This document shows, piece after piece, positions 43,199-54,044 of a DNA stretch of 64,000 bases. Within the stretch, counting starts at the first letter, position 1. Each line of letters begins with the position of its first letter. The position numbers and the translations under genes are program-made. Source of the stretch: Obelidium mucronatum (taxonomy: Eukaryota; Chytridiomycota; Chytridiomycetes; Chytridiales; Chytriomycetaceae); NCBI GenBank assembly GCA_025765595.1, contig JAIVFH010000023.1, positions 248,001 to 312,000 of the forward strand. Reading direction: 5' to 3'. The notes under the pieces are model-generated. The model made no database searches. It saw only the letters and a program-made list of their open reading frames with translations, and was not told the origin of the DNA.

Positions 43199-44638
43199 CT
43201 ACTCTTCAAACGAGAAGATAATCGCTTCATGACGCTCACTGACAGCGTCTTGGCCTTCTTCGCCATTATCGAGAATGCTCTCGATTTCGCTTGTTCGTAC
43301 CATATCAGATTCAACAACCCCTTCGGGAACCGGATTAATCAGCATTGAGTTGTACACCGAGGAAGGTGGCGATCTTGCCCGTCTCAAAGTCAACATTAAA
43401 GGCATTCCAATGCTAGATACTACTCCGCCTAATGGTCTGGCGCTCCTTGTAGGGCTCTTCATGTTTACTGTGCTGGTGTCTTCAACAACGCCACCAGCAT
43501 CTTTTTTCTTGAAGACGCCCTTAATCCATCCAACAAAACCAAGCTTCTTAGTATCCCCGAAGTCGTTGATGCTAGTTTTGGTAGCACCGCCGACTGTCTG
43601 TTTCTCTCTCATTTCCAAGTAGGTTGTGTTGTCACTTCCATAACCAGTAGCCTGTAGAAACCCTTGCGATATACTTCTTCTGAGAGACTTTGCGCGCGAT
43701 TGAAAGATAGCTTGTTGCCGTGGTACACCTGGAGATGCCACGATTTTCGGTACAGGTTGAGTGAGAGTCGTCATTTGTGCTGCGTCCACCTCTTCGCCAC
43801 TGGCATGTTGGCGATACAAATTTCTGAGCTCCATACACGACCCCTTTCTCATCACACTACTGCTAGTACTCCCGTATGCACTTGACTGATTGGTGGCAAT
43901 GTTCAATTGGCCCGAATTGCTGCTGCTGCTATGGCTTCCTTCGTTGTCTGCTTTGAAACAGTCTTGTTGCGTATAGTCGTAGTTTTTCATGGTATCCAAG
44001 TTCCCAAACTCGTGAATATCGTTTTCAATCTCCCAACTACTGGTGGTGAGTCCACTGTATTCGTTGATGAACTGTGGACTATAAAGTTGGGGGCGGCGAG
44101 AATTGCAAGCTGGCTTTGGAGGCAGAGGTTTCTGACGGTTGAGAGTTTCTTCTGCTCTGTCTGCGTCAAAGTCCCGGTTTTGTTGGTTTTCAGTGGTTGT
44201 TTGTCGGGTGGACAGGTAACCAGCTTTTGCATCGCGGTCGAGGCTGAGCGTGTTAAGCGTGTAGAAAGGATTGGAATCAAATGAAGGGCTTTCGAGAAAT
44301 CTTTCTCTTGTTTGGTGAGGTAGTGTTGGCGGTGGTGGTGGTGGTGGACTGTTGGGTGGAGGTGGAGGTGGAGGTGACGCAGAGCGTTCCTTTGTCTGAC
44401 GCGAGACTGTATCATACTTCGTAAAGGTAGAATTCAAAAAGAAGAAGTTATATAAGGTTGCTATTGCGTGAATTGAATCTCTGGTTCATACCAATAAGAT
44501 GAGGGATGATATATCGCTGGTTGACTTGTGGCGGCCCATACTAGACGTGACTGGGGCCTCACCGCATATAATTCTTTGAGCTCTCCAATACTCGATTTCA
44601 GCTTCAATAGATTGTAGCCGAAGCCTATCCTTGGACAT
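43199..44638 (-). CDS. Proline-rich, mostly disordered protein of unknown function
   Basis: Two exons on the minus strand (44638-44492, 44416-43199), 454 aa. Exon 1 encodes a short N-terminal helix, MSKDRLRLQSIEAEIEYWRA, that may be the only folded part. Exon 2 opens with two proline runs (SPPPPPPPNSPPPPPPP) and continues Ser/Thr/Asn-rich, with several RRSIS- or RKGS-like phosphorylation sites (KSLRRSISQGFLQATG) and a basic amphipathic piece KLGFVGWIKGVFKKKD. An alternative start in exon 2 (MNSTFTKYDTVSRQ) would omit the helix. Not recognised. Proline runs suggest binding to SH3, WW or profilin-type partners; an SH3 and a WW protein are encoded in this window, but a link is unproven. Confidence 0.6.
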
Positions 44639-44913
44639 TTTCAAGTTTCAGGTTTTTGTTGAAAACAAAGCAAAGAAAATCTGCCGTGCGGCGGCAACCT
44701 CATTCTGACCAATTTCAACCAAAGTACGGGGACATAATCTCAATAAGCCCTAGGACGCGTTAGATATCACCGTGTTGAGAAGCCAGGCTTCCAGTAAGGC
44801 AACAAGCGTCTCGAGATGGATATGCGCTAGATACTGCCATAACTGAAATAGAAAGAGTGGCTCAAAATGTCGAAAGAGTTGAGAGGATTCCTGCGGTAAC
44901 CCATATGAATTAT

Positions 44914-45843
44914 TTATTCCAGAAAGTACTTTTGTCGAACTCCATCCAATTCCGCAGACGTCACCGTAACATCAAACTCGCGCTTCATCAAAGCTGCAAA
45001 CTCGTTTAGACTTTTCACTTCTACCACACATTCCAGATCTCGGTGATCCCGTCCTTCCCTCCTCCGAAACACCATGTCTGTCATTGCCTTCCGTCCAAAT
45101 GTTTCCGTCGTCAAAGACGCGATAAAAACGTTTCTGAGAGTATGCCTCTCAAAATTCGAAACATAAAAGTTGAGAGCCTCATAATCCGCAGGCCTCCAAG
45201 TTTCCAATGAAAACTGATACAAGGGAACGAATCCATTAGAATCACTACCAGCCGCTTTCTCGGCCCAAGGTGCACGTTTCGAAAAGAGAGCCCATTGCGT
45301 GGAGTGTACAGTTGAACATTCTTTGGAAATGCGACGTAATTCAACAGTTTCATTGGCAGCACACGCCAGTTGGGTTCCATCTTTCAACGCAAGGGCAGAG
45401 GAAAATCGATTGTTGCCCATATCGACGAGATAACATCCATTGATTTCCAAGTCAACAAACACAAGCATGTGCTGAGCGGGCCCCAGATCAAATTCATCAG
45501 AAGTGGCGTTGTAGGCCGCAACACGAGCAATTCCATTGGTAACTTTGAAACCAAGCGCTTTTAATGCGGCTGTGATGAGGATGTTGTTGAAGTAGCAGTA
45601 CCCTCCTCGGTTCCCAACGACAACTTCTTCATACACCCCTGCTGTTGTAATTGGGCTTGTTGACTTGGTGAACAGAACCTTTCCGGTTTCAAACGGGATG
45701 GCGTTTGCATGGTGATGCGCGATTTGATTCAGAACTTCAAGAGTTGGTTCTGCTTGGGTTGGGAGCTTCAGATTGATGCGTTGGAGATACGCATCCAGTT
45801 GATTTGGCGACAGGGGTTCAAAAGACTCTGCAATCTCAAACAT
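44914..45843 (-). CDS. Arylamine N-acetyltransferase
   Basis: Single exon, 309 aa. It transfers acetyl from acetyl-CoA to arylamine or hydrazine substrates. The N-terminus LSPNQLDAYLQRINLKLPTQ matches the family's first helix, and NAIPFETGKVLF the following strand. The catalytic triad is visible: Cys in NRGGYCYFNN, His in GPAQHMLVFVDLE, and Asp in CYLVDMGNN. Length is usual (about 280-310 aa). Fungal homologues detoxify plant-derived benzoxazolinones or aromatic amines, so this may be a xenobiotic enzyme; the substrate here is unknown. Isolated gene, tail-to-tail with nothing close. Confidence 0.93.
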   Translation of the reverse strand: MFEIAESFEPLSPNQLDAYLQRINLKLPTQAEPTLEVLNQIAHHHANAIPFETGKVLFTKSTSPITTAGVYEEVVVGNRGGYCYFNNILITAALKALGFKVTNGIARVAAYNATSDEFDLGPAQHMLVFVDLEINGCYLVDMGNNRFSSALALKDGTQLACAANETVELRRISKECSTVHSTQWALFSKRAPWAEKAAGSDSNGFVPLYQFSLETWRPADYEALNFYVSNFERHTLRNVFIASLTTETFGRKAMTDMVFRRREGRDHRDLECVVEVKSLNEFAALMKREFDVTVTSAELDGVRQKYFLE

Positions 45844-46258
45844 TTGGCGGAACAGCGTTGCTTTTCTATATGGCTAGGAACGGATGTACGTTCCAGATAT
45901 CAAGTATTTTCAAGTTTGGTGAATCGATAGATTTCAACCCAATTTCAGCATTTCGCTTGTGAATATGATCTATCGCAGATAAGCAGAATTCTCAATTCCC
46001 ATTGTACATATGATACACCACGTATAACAACGAGAATAAAACGGTTGTACAAAGAACAATGAAGTGAAGCCCTTTGATCACTCTGATTGGTTCATCACTG
46101 ATCAACAATTATATTGTCATAGGGGACAATGGTTGGAAAAACTGAATACAACAATGCAACTTCGACAAACAATGAAGAACCAAGAAACACTATAAAATGC
46201 GTGTCCTAAACACCCCTCTTCAAAGAAGCAACCAACAACCAAAAAAAAGCCTCAAAAA
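45844..46258. promoter_or_regulatory. Intergenic region with TATA box for the lectin gene at 46259
   Basis: 415 bp between the divergent acetyltransferase and lectin genes. TATAAAATGC at 46191 lies 68 bp upstream of ATG 46259, followed by an A-rich leader. The rest is unremarkable A/T-rich sequence that presumably also holds the acetyltransferase promoter. Confidence 0.5.
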
Positions 46259-46924
46259 ATGATCTCCTCTATTATCCTTGCTGCCTTCTTTGCAGCTTCA
46301 GCACAAGCACAATGTCAGAACTTGGCCAACTGGGCCCCAATCAGTCAAGTAAACGCTTACTTACCGGCCCCACAATCTGCCGTGACTTCCGACACGTTCA
46401 AATCCTGCTTGAAACCGTCACAGTTGATAAATGGTTGCTGGCGATTAACATCCCCAAGTGGGCAAAACTCCCTTGTGCTTCAGGTAAGAACCCTATCATG
46501 GTTACATAAAGAGACATAAGCATTTAACTTTATAAATTAGCCGGACGGTAACGCGGTTATCTACAGCGTGTGGTACAACAGCAATTGTAACACAGGTTTG
46601 GGCTGTGTCACTGCTACTTGGAATACGGGAAGTAATGACAAGGGAACCAAAAGTATCCAGCTTGGATTGGGTCGCTTCTTTGTTTCAACGAGCGGGGTTT
46701 CTGGGTACAATGGTGTTGTGTGGGATGCCAACAAGCAGGGATCAACTCAAGGGACACTTCTTTGTTTACAGGTGAGAAACGCGGGTTTTTTGTCCTCAAA
46801 AGGCCATCTCATTCAAAAAAAAAAATCTGTTCTTTTTTTTCACTGCACATAGAATGATGGAAACCTTGTTGTGTACGACAATGGAAACGCTGTTGTTTGG
46901 GCCGCAAACACGAAAAATGCTTAA
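46259..46924 (+). CDS. Secreted bulb-type lectin-like protein, copy 1
   Basis: Three exons (46259-46483, 46541-46771, 46853-46924), 175 aa. Signal peptide MISSIILAAFFAASAQA. The body is a B-lectin (bulb-type mannose-binding) beta-prism: repeats of the Q-x-D-x-N-x-V-x-Y type are seen in PDGNAVIYSVWYNSN and NDGNLVVYDNGNAVVWAANT. Cysteines (QCQNL, SCLKPS, GCW, NCNTGLGC, LCLQ) suggest disulfides. Both introns cut directly after a Gln codon and before PDGN or NDGN, so each exon carries one blade. Small secreted lectins may bind carbohydrate on host, prey or own wall. Confidence 0.85.
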
Positions 46925-47579
46925 TCAGAAATACTCCACCCATTCCCCCCCTCTATTTTGGATTCCTTCAATAGTTGCAGTGCTTCTATATTTTTATTGC
47001 TATACCCACTTTCAAGTCACCAATAATAAACGACTGAATGACACGCACATTTTATTCTACTTCATACTGTTTGAGAAAAAGAGCGATAAAAACAAGCGGT
47101 ATTTAAATATTTACATATCATAAACTTACGTCACCGTGTTGGCTGCACCAATGAAGGCATTTTGCCAGACTCATAGGAGCCATGGCTGAAGATCCAATCT
47201 TTGTTCAACAATTTATAAAACCTCTATCTACTTAATAATAAATTAAAGCTTACTTTCATTTTGGAAGATGTGTTTCTCTTCCATTTCTCGAACCGCATTC
47301 GCGTTGGAGATTGAGCAGGTAAAAATTAAACAATGGCGCGAATTTTATGACACAAATCCGTCTGACCGGTTTACCGGTAGTACTAATTATTGCCTAATAA
47401 TGCCTTTATTAGAGTAACTGAGTGGCATCAAATTGCACGGTGTGTCTTTCTGCCATTTCTCGAATCGCGTTTACTTGTGAACACCAACCATTCTGCCAAT
47501 CACGTTTCCCAAAAAACGAAAGAAGAATCAGAAAAAAAAGTTTCAACAATCTACGTACAGCAAAAAAAGATCGTTATCT
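46925..47579. other. Intergenic region between tandem lectin genes
   Basis: 655 bp with no supported gene. Two imperfect copies of a ~35-bp segment around CCATTTCTCGAAccGC occur near 47268-47305 and 47440-47473. A palindromic ACCGGTTTACCGGT sits near 47365. These may be promoter elements of the gene at 47580, duplicated by chance or selection. The sense of the repeats is unclear. Confidence 0.4.
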
Positions 47580-48243
47580 ATGGTGTCCCTTGTCGCGTTG
47601 CTTCCTTTGGCGCTTGTCTTGTGCTCCAGTACAAAGGCCCAAGTTGCTGCACCTTGTAAAAATCTCGGGAGCTGGCTAGCAAAAGAAGAATTGAGCACAT
47701 ACAAAACAATCAACAGCTTCATGTTTGAGGGGGACAAGGACAAGACGTGCTTGAAACCAGGTGGATGGATTGGACAATGCTTGCGTCTTGTCAACCCTTC
47801 GCAAACAGGGATGCTTTTGTTGCAGGTAAGCCTGTAAGGCTAGTTGAAATTGAGGCATATTTTTTAAGCTTAATTTTTACTCTGTTAAGCCTGACGGTAA
47901 TGCAGTCATCTACGCGATTTGGTACGCACTCACGTGTAACAATGGAAATGGGTGCATTTCCCCAATTTGGTCCACTGGCACAGTCAACTCTGGCGCAGTA
48001 GCTGTAAAACTGAGCAATGGAAAGTTTTTTGTTGATACGTCACTTGCAAGTTCGGGTGGGATCCAGAGATGGGATGCTGGAAAGACGGGCTCCGCAACTG
48101 GAACGCGACTGTGCATCCAGGTATCAAATGAATCGCTTTGTTACTCAGTATTTATTTCATTTTGCTTTTGATAGAATGATTTCAATTTGGTTCTTTATGA
48201 CACAAAAAACGCTGTTGTGTGGTCGTCAGGCTCAAATCGCTGA
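47580..48243 (+). CDS. Secreted bulb-type lectin-like protein, copy 2
   Basis: Three exons (47580-47825, 47890-48120, 48175-48243), 181 aa. Signal peptide MVSLVALLPLALVLCSSTKA. Lectin blades are visible as PDGNAVIYAIWYALTC and NDFNLVLYDTKNAVVWSS, with conserved Cys at positions equivalent to copy 1 (CLKPGGW, QCLRL, CNNGNGC, LCIQ). Exon structure is identical to copy 1, including the equal-length second exon of 231 bases, so the two are tandem duplicates that have since diverged to roughly 40-45% identity by eye. The change of G to F in the last blade (NDGN to NDFN) may alter sugar binding. Confidence 0.85.
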
Positions 48244-48450
48244 ATCCATACCCATATTTTTACTTTATTAATGAAAACAACCGATACCAGCTTGTTCTTT
48301 TACTCATTTCAAAAAAAGGCGCGTGTTTGTAGCCCAATTTTGGTGCAGCGCGTGCCTTTGTTTGTTCAACGAAAAATCTTGCAAAAAATTTGACAAGAAA
48401 AAGCAAACAAAAAGAAACGAAAAACTGGAATCACTTCCCCAAAAAACAAA

Positions 48451-49742
48451 ATGCTGGCACAAGTTCGTGAAGCACTCATCAACGCTGTCTATGACTTCAT
48501 TGTCGAATACGGACGTGAGATTCTGATGGCGCTGGCTGTGGTGGTAGTGTCCCTCGCAATCTACAACAGGCACCACCTGGCATTTGCGCGATACGCTGTG
48601 TTTTCTGTAGTGGTTAAGACCCCTTTGATCTTCCTGACAAGATCAAGTGGTCAAGTTGATTCAGTCACTGCCGCTTTTGTCTCTGGAATTCGTTCCTTCT
48701 ACGCAAAGTCAAACCTCGCAGCGTACAAGACCCAACTCAAGTCATCCTCCTGGTTGCAAGGTGTAGCTGCCAGAAGTGCCTATGGACTTCTTGTAGCCCC
48801 TGTCGAGTCGAGCGATGGCGAAAGTGTTCCAAGAGGTTTCTGGGTTGCTGAGTCCTTTGCTGACTTTCCATCTGAAACCAGACCAAAAGTTCCTTCGAAC
48901 TCTGTTGTTCTCTTGTATGTTCATGGTATGGATCTCTATTTTTGCTGGGTGGTAGTCTGCCCGTTTCTAAAACAATATAAAACAGGTGGTGGTTATGCCG
49001 CCAATACTGCCGAAGCCTATGCACACCACCATATCAAACTCATCACCGAATTCAACAAACTCGAAGCTGACAACGAGTCCAAAAAGAGACTTATTGTCTT
49101 TTCCGTGTCCTACCCTCTTGCTCCAAAAAGTCCATACCCAGCTGCTTTGGATGCTGTCACTGAAGCCTACCACTGGTTGACGGAGAAAGTGAATGCTAAA
49201 ACTGTTTTGATTGGAGGCGACGAAGCAGGTGCTCACTGTGTCATTCAATTCTTGAACTCGGTAAAGGGAAAGAAACCGATTGCTTCGATTTTGATTTCGC
49301 CATGGGTCGACCCTGCAAACACAAGTACAAGAACAAAGGCATCATCTGGAGACTTTGTCAATGTTGATTTGTCGCTTGTATGTGCTGATGCTTTCAGAGG
49401 AAGCTTTGCCAAGAATGATCCAGAAATCAATCTGTTGCGATTGAAGAGTGGGGATATCCATCTTGCAGAGAAGACTCTTGTTATTTATGGTGGAGCGGAA
49501 GTTTATGCTTCTGGAATCGCACAATTTATAGAGACGATTCAGAAAAAAGAGGGCGAGAGTGGTGTTGAAGTGCATGTTGGCAAAGGAATGTGCCATAATT
49601 TCAAGTACGTATCCCATCATTTTTCCTTTTGTGTACTCATGAAAACTACAGTCTTATTCGTTTTCCATCCTTCGGAGTGGCTCGCAAACGTCAAAACGAA
49701 GCCATCCAGAAAACCGTTGATTTCATCCAGAGCGTTGTTTAA
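48451..49742 (+). CDS. Membrane-anchored HSL-type alpha/beta-hydrolase fold protein lacking the nucleophile
   Basis: Three exons (48451-48925, 48986-49604, 49652-49742), 394 aa. An N-terminal hydrophobic segment (EILMALAVVVVSLAIY) anchors it. The fold is that of hormone-sensitive-lipase or steryl-deacetylase enzymes: oxyanion-hole HGGGY is formed across intron 1, followed by VSYPLAPKSPYPAALDAV and ILISPWVDP. At the nucleophile elbow, family GDSAG reads GGDEAGAH, so Glu replaces Ser. The acid position after GGAEVYASG also lacks the usual Asp pair, while the His is present in GMCHNF. Exon 3 gives NLIRFPSFGVARKRQNEAIQ. Activity as an ordinary esterase is doubtful; a non-catalytic role is inferred. 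Confidence 0.82.
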
Positions 49743-49866
49743 CTTAAAAACCCCCCATGCTCGTTTCGTATTCTCTGCCCGTATTCTATTTTAAAACAAG
49801 GAATAAATGTGCATTTAGACTGTGCTTTGATTAAAGTTTCATAAATTGAAAATTAAATTGCAGATA

Positions 49867-52470
49867 ATGGAACCCGCTGATCTTCCTGCCTTGCAACGCC
49901 CACCACCCCCGTCCCTCCCAGACGGATGGACCTGCCAATGGAGCGACAAGCAGAAGCGCTACTTTTTTGTCGCCGTCGAAACTGGGAAAGCTCAGTGGGA
50001 TGTTCCATCTGGAGCAGCGGCAAGTGCGCAAGCAACCCCAAAGAGCGATGACGCCCAGTTTGCCCAAACAGAACGGATCTTGATTCAGAAGCAAGAACAA
50101 ATGCAGCTGGGGCCAATGAGAATGGCTCCCATGATGAGTATTGAGCAAACTCTACACATGCGCCAGAATCCCCACTTATACCAAGGTAACGAGTGTTGTA
50201 TTTCACCGATCCCTTCATCTGTGAAGTATGTCGTTGTTCTTCGTTGATGTTTGATGTGGTCGATGTTGCGGTCAGGTGTTTGATCAAAGCGGCAAATCAA
50301 TTTGTGACTTTTGAAACCCTCTTCCTCTCGTCAAGTCCCCTCCCGACAACACAAAGCCAACTGAAAACAAATGTTTAACTCTTATAAAAACACATATAGG
50401 CAACTCTGGTGGGTTTGTAGGTGCTGGTGCAAGTCAAGGTGCTGCTGTAGGTGCCCTTGGGTACAACTACCTTGCCGAAAACGGCGGTGTAAACCTTGTC
50501 ACCGGTGTCTCTGCTTTTGGTGGCGGTCTCGCTGGTGGAGGCGGAGGTCTCGATGGTCATGGAATGGGTGGAATGGGTGGCGTTGGAATGGGAGTTCATG
50601 GTTCGGATGTGAATGGCATGGGAATGGTTGGTGGTGTTGGGGGTGCTGGTATGGGAATGGTTGGCGGTGGTATGATACATCCGTTGGCGGCTATTGATTT
50701 GGGTGGCGCTCAAGCTGGTGCTATTGGTGGTGCTGCTGGTATGCTGGGTCCAATTCTGGCGACCAGCGGGGGACCGCTTGCTAGTGGCGCCAATACTGGT
50801 ACCATTGGAACTACTGGTGCCGGAGTCCCTGTCGGTGCCACTCGTGGTGTTGGTGCAGGAAACAATATGGCAGGTGTTGGTGGTGTAGCAGGTGGTCTTC
50901 CAGGCGCTGGAGGCATCAGCGCAATGGGTGCAATTAATCCTCTTGTTGCCATTGACTTAGGGCTCGATGGTGGTATGGGTGGTGCTGGTATGGGAATGAT
51001 GGGAGCTGGTATGATGGGTGGTGCAGGTATGATGGGTCCTATGATGGGAGGAGGAGGGATGGGAATGGGTGCAGGAGGAATGGGAATGGGAATGGGCGCA
51101 GGAGGAATGGGAATGGGTATGATGGGAGGGGGTCTTGGGGTTATGGGAACCGGCCCCGGTGTGATGGGAGGGGGTTTCGCTGGCCAGAATGGATTTGCCA
51201 ACTTTGGAGCCACTGCCGCAACGTCGCTCTCTCCTGGTTTCGGAAGTGCCATGTTTGCCGTCAATAGCGCCTTCGGTATTCCAGGTGCGGGTGGCGGTGG
51301 TTTGAATGACGATGTGAATGGCGGTATTGGAGTTCAAGGTGCTGGTAAGTTATCATCTTTTTTAAGTGTATATATTATTTTAAGTCTTTATTTACGCTGT
51401 TTACGTTTTTAGGTTTGCTTCCTGAGAACCCAGTTGGTATGGGCGGTGGTATGGGTGGTGGAATCGGTGCTGGTGCTGGTGCCGGAATGGGGATGGCAGG
51501 AGGTGTTGGGATGGGCATGGGAGGAAACATGACTGGAGGTGCTGGAATGGCACAAGGCGGAATCATGGGAGTCCGGGGCCACACCGGAAGCATGCTTGGA
51601 GCCGGATTTGGACAGCACCTGGTTCCTGCCGCTGGAGCCAACGGAAGCGGCAGCAGCGGCGATCCAGCTGGATTTGAAGTCGGCAAGCTCGACGTGGACC
51701 AGAACACGGCTGGCACAGTCATGCAGGGCGGCATGGCCGGCGGAAACAACTTCTTCGGCAGTATTGTCGAGGAGACGCAGGAAAAGCCCGACTTCTTTGC
51801 CGACGACGATTTTTTTGCCGCGCAACCCGGCCAGAAGGAGCCAAAGGGCCCAGCGGACGAATACGGAATGGGCAAGGACTTCGAGTCCGCCAAAGGCCCG
51901 GCCGGCGACAGAAACGCGGACTTCCTCAACGACCTCGACGACGATTCGCGCTGGAAGGGTGGCGAGCATGCGCGCAAATTCGGCGAAAACTTTTTCAACG
52001 GCAACGATAAGGATTACGCGAACGGCAAAGAAGACACCACCGAGGACCAAGAGCCAAACGACGACATTCAGCGCTTCGATCGCTTTGAGGAAACTGCGAG
52101 AGAGTTTGCCGAACAGTTTGGTTTGCGTCGCAAGCTCAATCCAGAGGGCGAAGAAGGCCAGGACGGCCAGCACCAACCCGACCAAGATGGTACCGACCAA
52201 GTCGCTGGACAGATGGAAGGATTGGCAGTCAAGGATGGCGAGGAAGGCGAAGACACCCGTCCGGTTCCAAAGACCATTGTTGATTCGACTTTGTTGGACT
52301 TTGTCAAGGGACCGGTGGGAGGGGTCGAGGGTGATCAAGATGGTGACCCAAATAACCCAAACCAAGGCGGATTGAATCCCCAATTTACTGGTTTCGGTGA
52401 AGAATTCGGAAAGCTGCCTGCTCAACCAGAGGGTGGCCAAAACAGCGGTGGTGGTCAAGGCTCCTGTTAA
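49867..52470 (+). CDS. WW-domain protein with Gly/Met-rich low-complexity body
   Basis: Three exons (49867-50185, 50400-51344, 51413-52470), 773 aa. Residues ~17-47 form a WW domain (LPDGWTCQWSDKQKRYFF, then TGKAQWDVP), which binds proline-rich ligands. The central ~450 residues are Gly/Met/Ala-rich with repeats such as GMGMGAGGMGMG and MMGAGMMGGAGMMG, a composition seen in proteins that self-associate or coat other structures. The last ~230 residues are hydrophilic and acidic (KPDFFADDDFFAAQPG, FEETAREFAEQFGL, EGEDTRPVPKTIVDSTLLDF), ending GGGQGSC. The tail from NDKDY onward is also found on the F-box protein at 9352-11070. The exon 3 part from about 51580 has higher GC. Function unknown. 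Confidence 0.8.
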
Positions 52471-52628
52471 TTGTCTTGTTTATATGTTTTCTTTTCATCA
52501 AGAGTAAAAGATGGTTTGATATATTGAGACTTTGTTGTTATCTTGTTGTCTGCTCCATACACCGTTCCGACTGCAAGTATGGTGCAAATATGGTGCAATT
52601 ATGCAATCGCATGATTTGAAATTGAAGC

Positions 52629-52636
52629 TATAAAAG
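52629..52636 (+). promoter_or_regulatory. TATA box of the right oxidoreductase copy
   Basis: TATAAAAG, 45 bp upstream of ATG 52674. It is the counterpart of the element at 9186-9193 in the left arm. Confidence 0.5.
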
Positions 52637-52673
52637 GCTCAAGTTGGGTGTTCTGGTATTCTATAAAAAACAA

Positions 52674-53951
52674 ATGCCATCATTGACCCGTGCAGCTGCC
52701 ATTTTCAAAACCCAAGGGGACTCAAGTGTTCTCGAATACGTGACCAATATTGAGCGACCTATTCCTGGACCTGGTAAAGCAATGACGCTTTCTTTTTACT
52801 CTCAACTTGCTTTTGAATTTGCTTGAACAAAGGGCAATTGCTTGTCAAGAATCACTTTATTGGAGTCAACTTTGTTGATACATATCAGAGATCTGGTCTC
52901 TACAAAGTTCCTTTGCCATACATTCCCGGTGTAGAGGCGTCTGGAGTCGTCGAAGCGGTTGGGGAGGGAGTCACGTCCTTTGCTGTTGGTGACCGTATTG
53001 CCTATTCCTTTGCAAACACAGGCGCAGAATACGCTTTAGCTGTTCAAGGTATTTGATTTCTTGGTAATACATGAAAGCAGTAAGTTGTATCTCAACGACT
53101 GGTACCCCTCTGTGATCTGTATTCCTCAGACAAGGCCATCAAGCTCCCAGATACAATTTCTTTTGAACAAGGCGCAGCATTGCTCACTCAAGGACTGACT
53201 GCCCAGTTTTTGGTTCGTTTAGCGTATGAAGTCCAGCCTGGCGATGTCGTGTTGATTCATGTAAGCGTTGCACCCACACAACATGTTGAAGAATCACAAC
53301 CAACAATCGTTTTTTGAAAGGCCGCAGCCGGTGGAACGGGACAGCTCCTCGTCCAACTCGCCAAGCACTACGGCGCAACAGTAATTGGGACAACTTCTAC
53401 CGCTGAAAAGGCCAAAACTGTGTTGGCACGTGGCGCCGATCACGTCCTTTTGTACAAGGACCAAGACGTCAAGGCGGAGGTCCTAAAGATTACAAACGGG
53501 AAAGGTGTCCAAGTCGTTTACGACGGAATCGGGAAAGCCACTTTTGACGTTTCTCTCTCAGTTCTTGCTCGCTTGGGGACTTTGGCTTCCTTCGGGAACG
53601 CGTCTGGAAAGCCTGATGATGTTGACCTTTTCAAGCTTGTTCCAAATGCAGTTCGCTTGATGCGTCCAAGTTTGGGTCAGTTTTTGCAGAACAAGGAGGA
53701 GTTTGATTTCCGTGAGTCTGGTTTTTCTGTTGATTCACACGCTAAAGTATACTGTAGTGGCAAACCCGTTGCTGGAGCTGTACAATGCAGGAAAGCTAAC
53801 GATTGAAATTCACAAGATTTACGATCTGAAGGATATCAAAAGCGCTCATGACGATATCGAAAGTAAGTTGAACTACATATATTTTTGAAATCAGGACTTA
53901 ATCATATGGTTAGGTGGAAAAACACAAGGGAAATTGCTTTTGCGTGTTTGA
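52674..53951 (+). CDS. NADPH:quinone oxidoreductase, zeta-crystallin/Zta1 type (right copy)
   Basis: Six exons (52674-52773, 52833-53048, 53130-53260, 53321-53711, 53758-53862, 53914-53951), 326 aa. Motifs are as in the left copy: GVNFVDTYQRSGLY, VEASGVVEAVGEGV, AAGGTGQLLVQLAKHYGATV, VVYDGIGKATF and a C-terminus GGKTQGKLLLRV. All splice sites are intact, so both copies appear functional. It follows the WW gene by 203 bp on the same strand and converges on the LRR gene with 93 bp between stops, the same spacing as in the left arm. Confidence 0.92.
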
Positions 53952-54044
53952 AAAACAAAATGTATCAAATAAAAACAGTATCAAGAACTCATTCAAAACT
54001 GCATGTTTTAGAGGTTTAGAAGAAGCACCACAAAACTATGGAAC

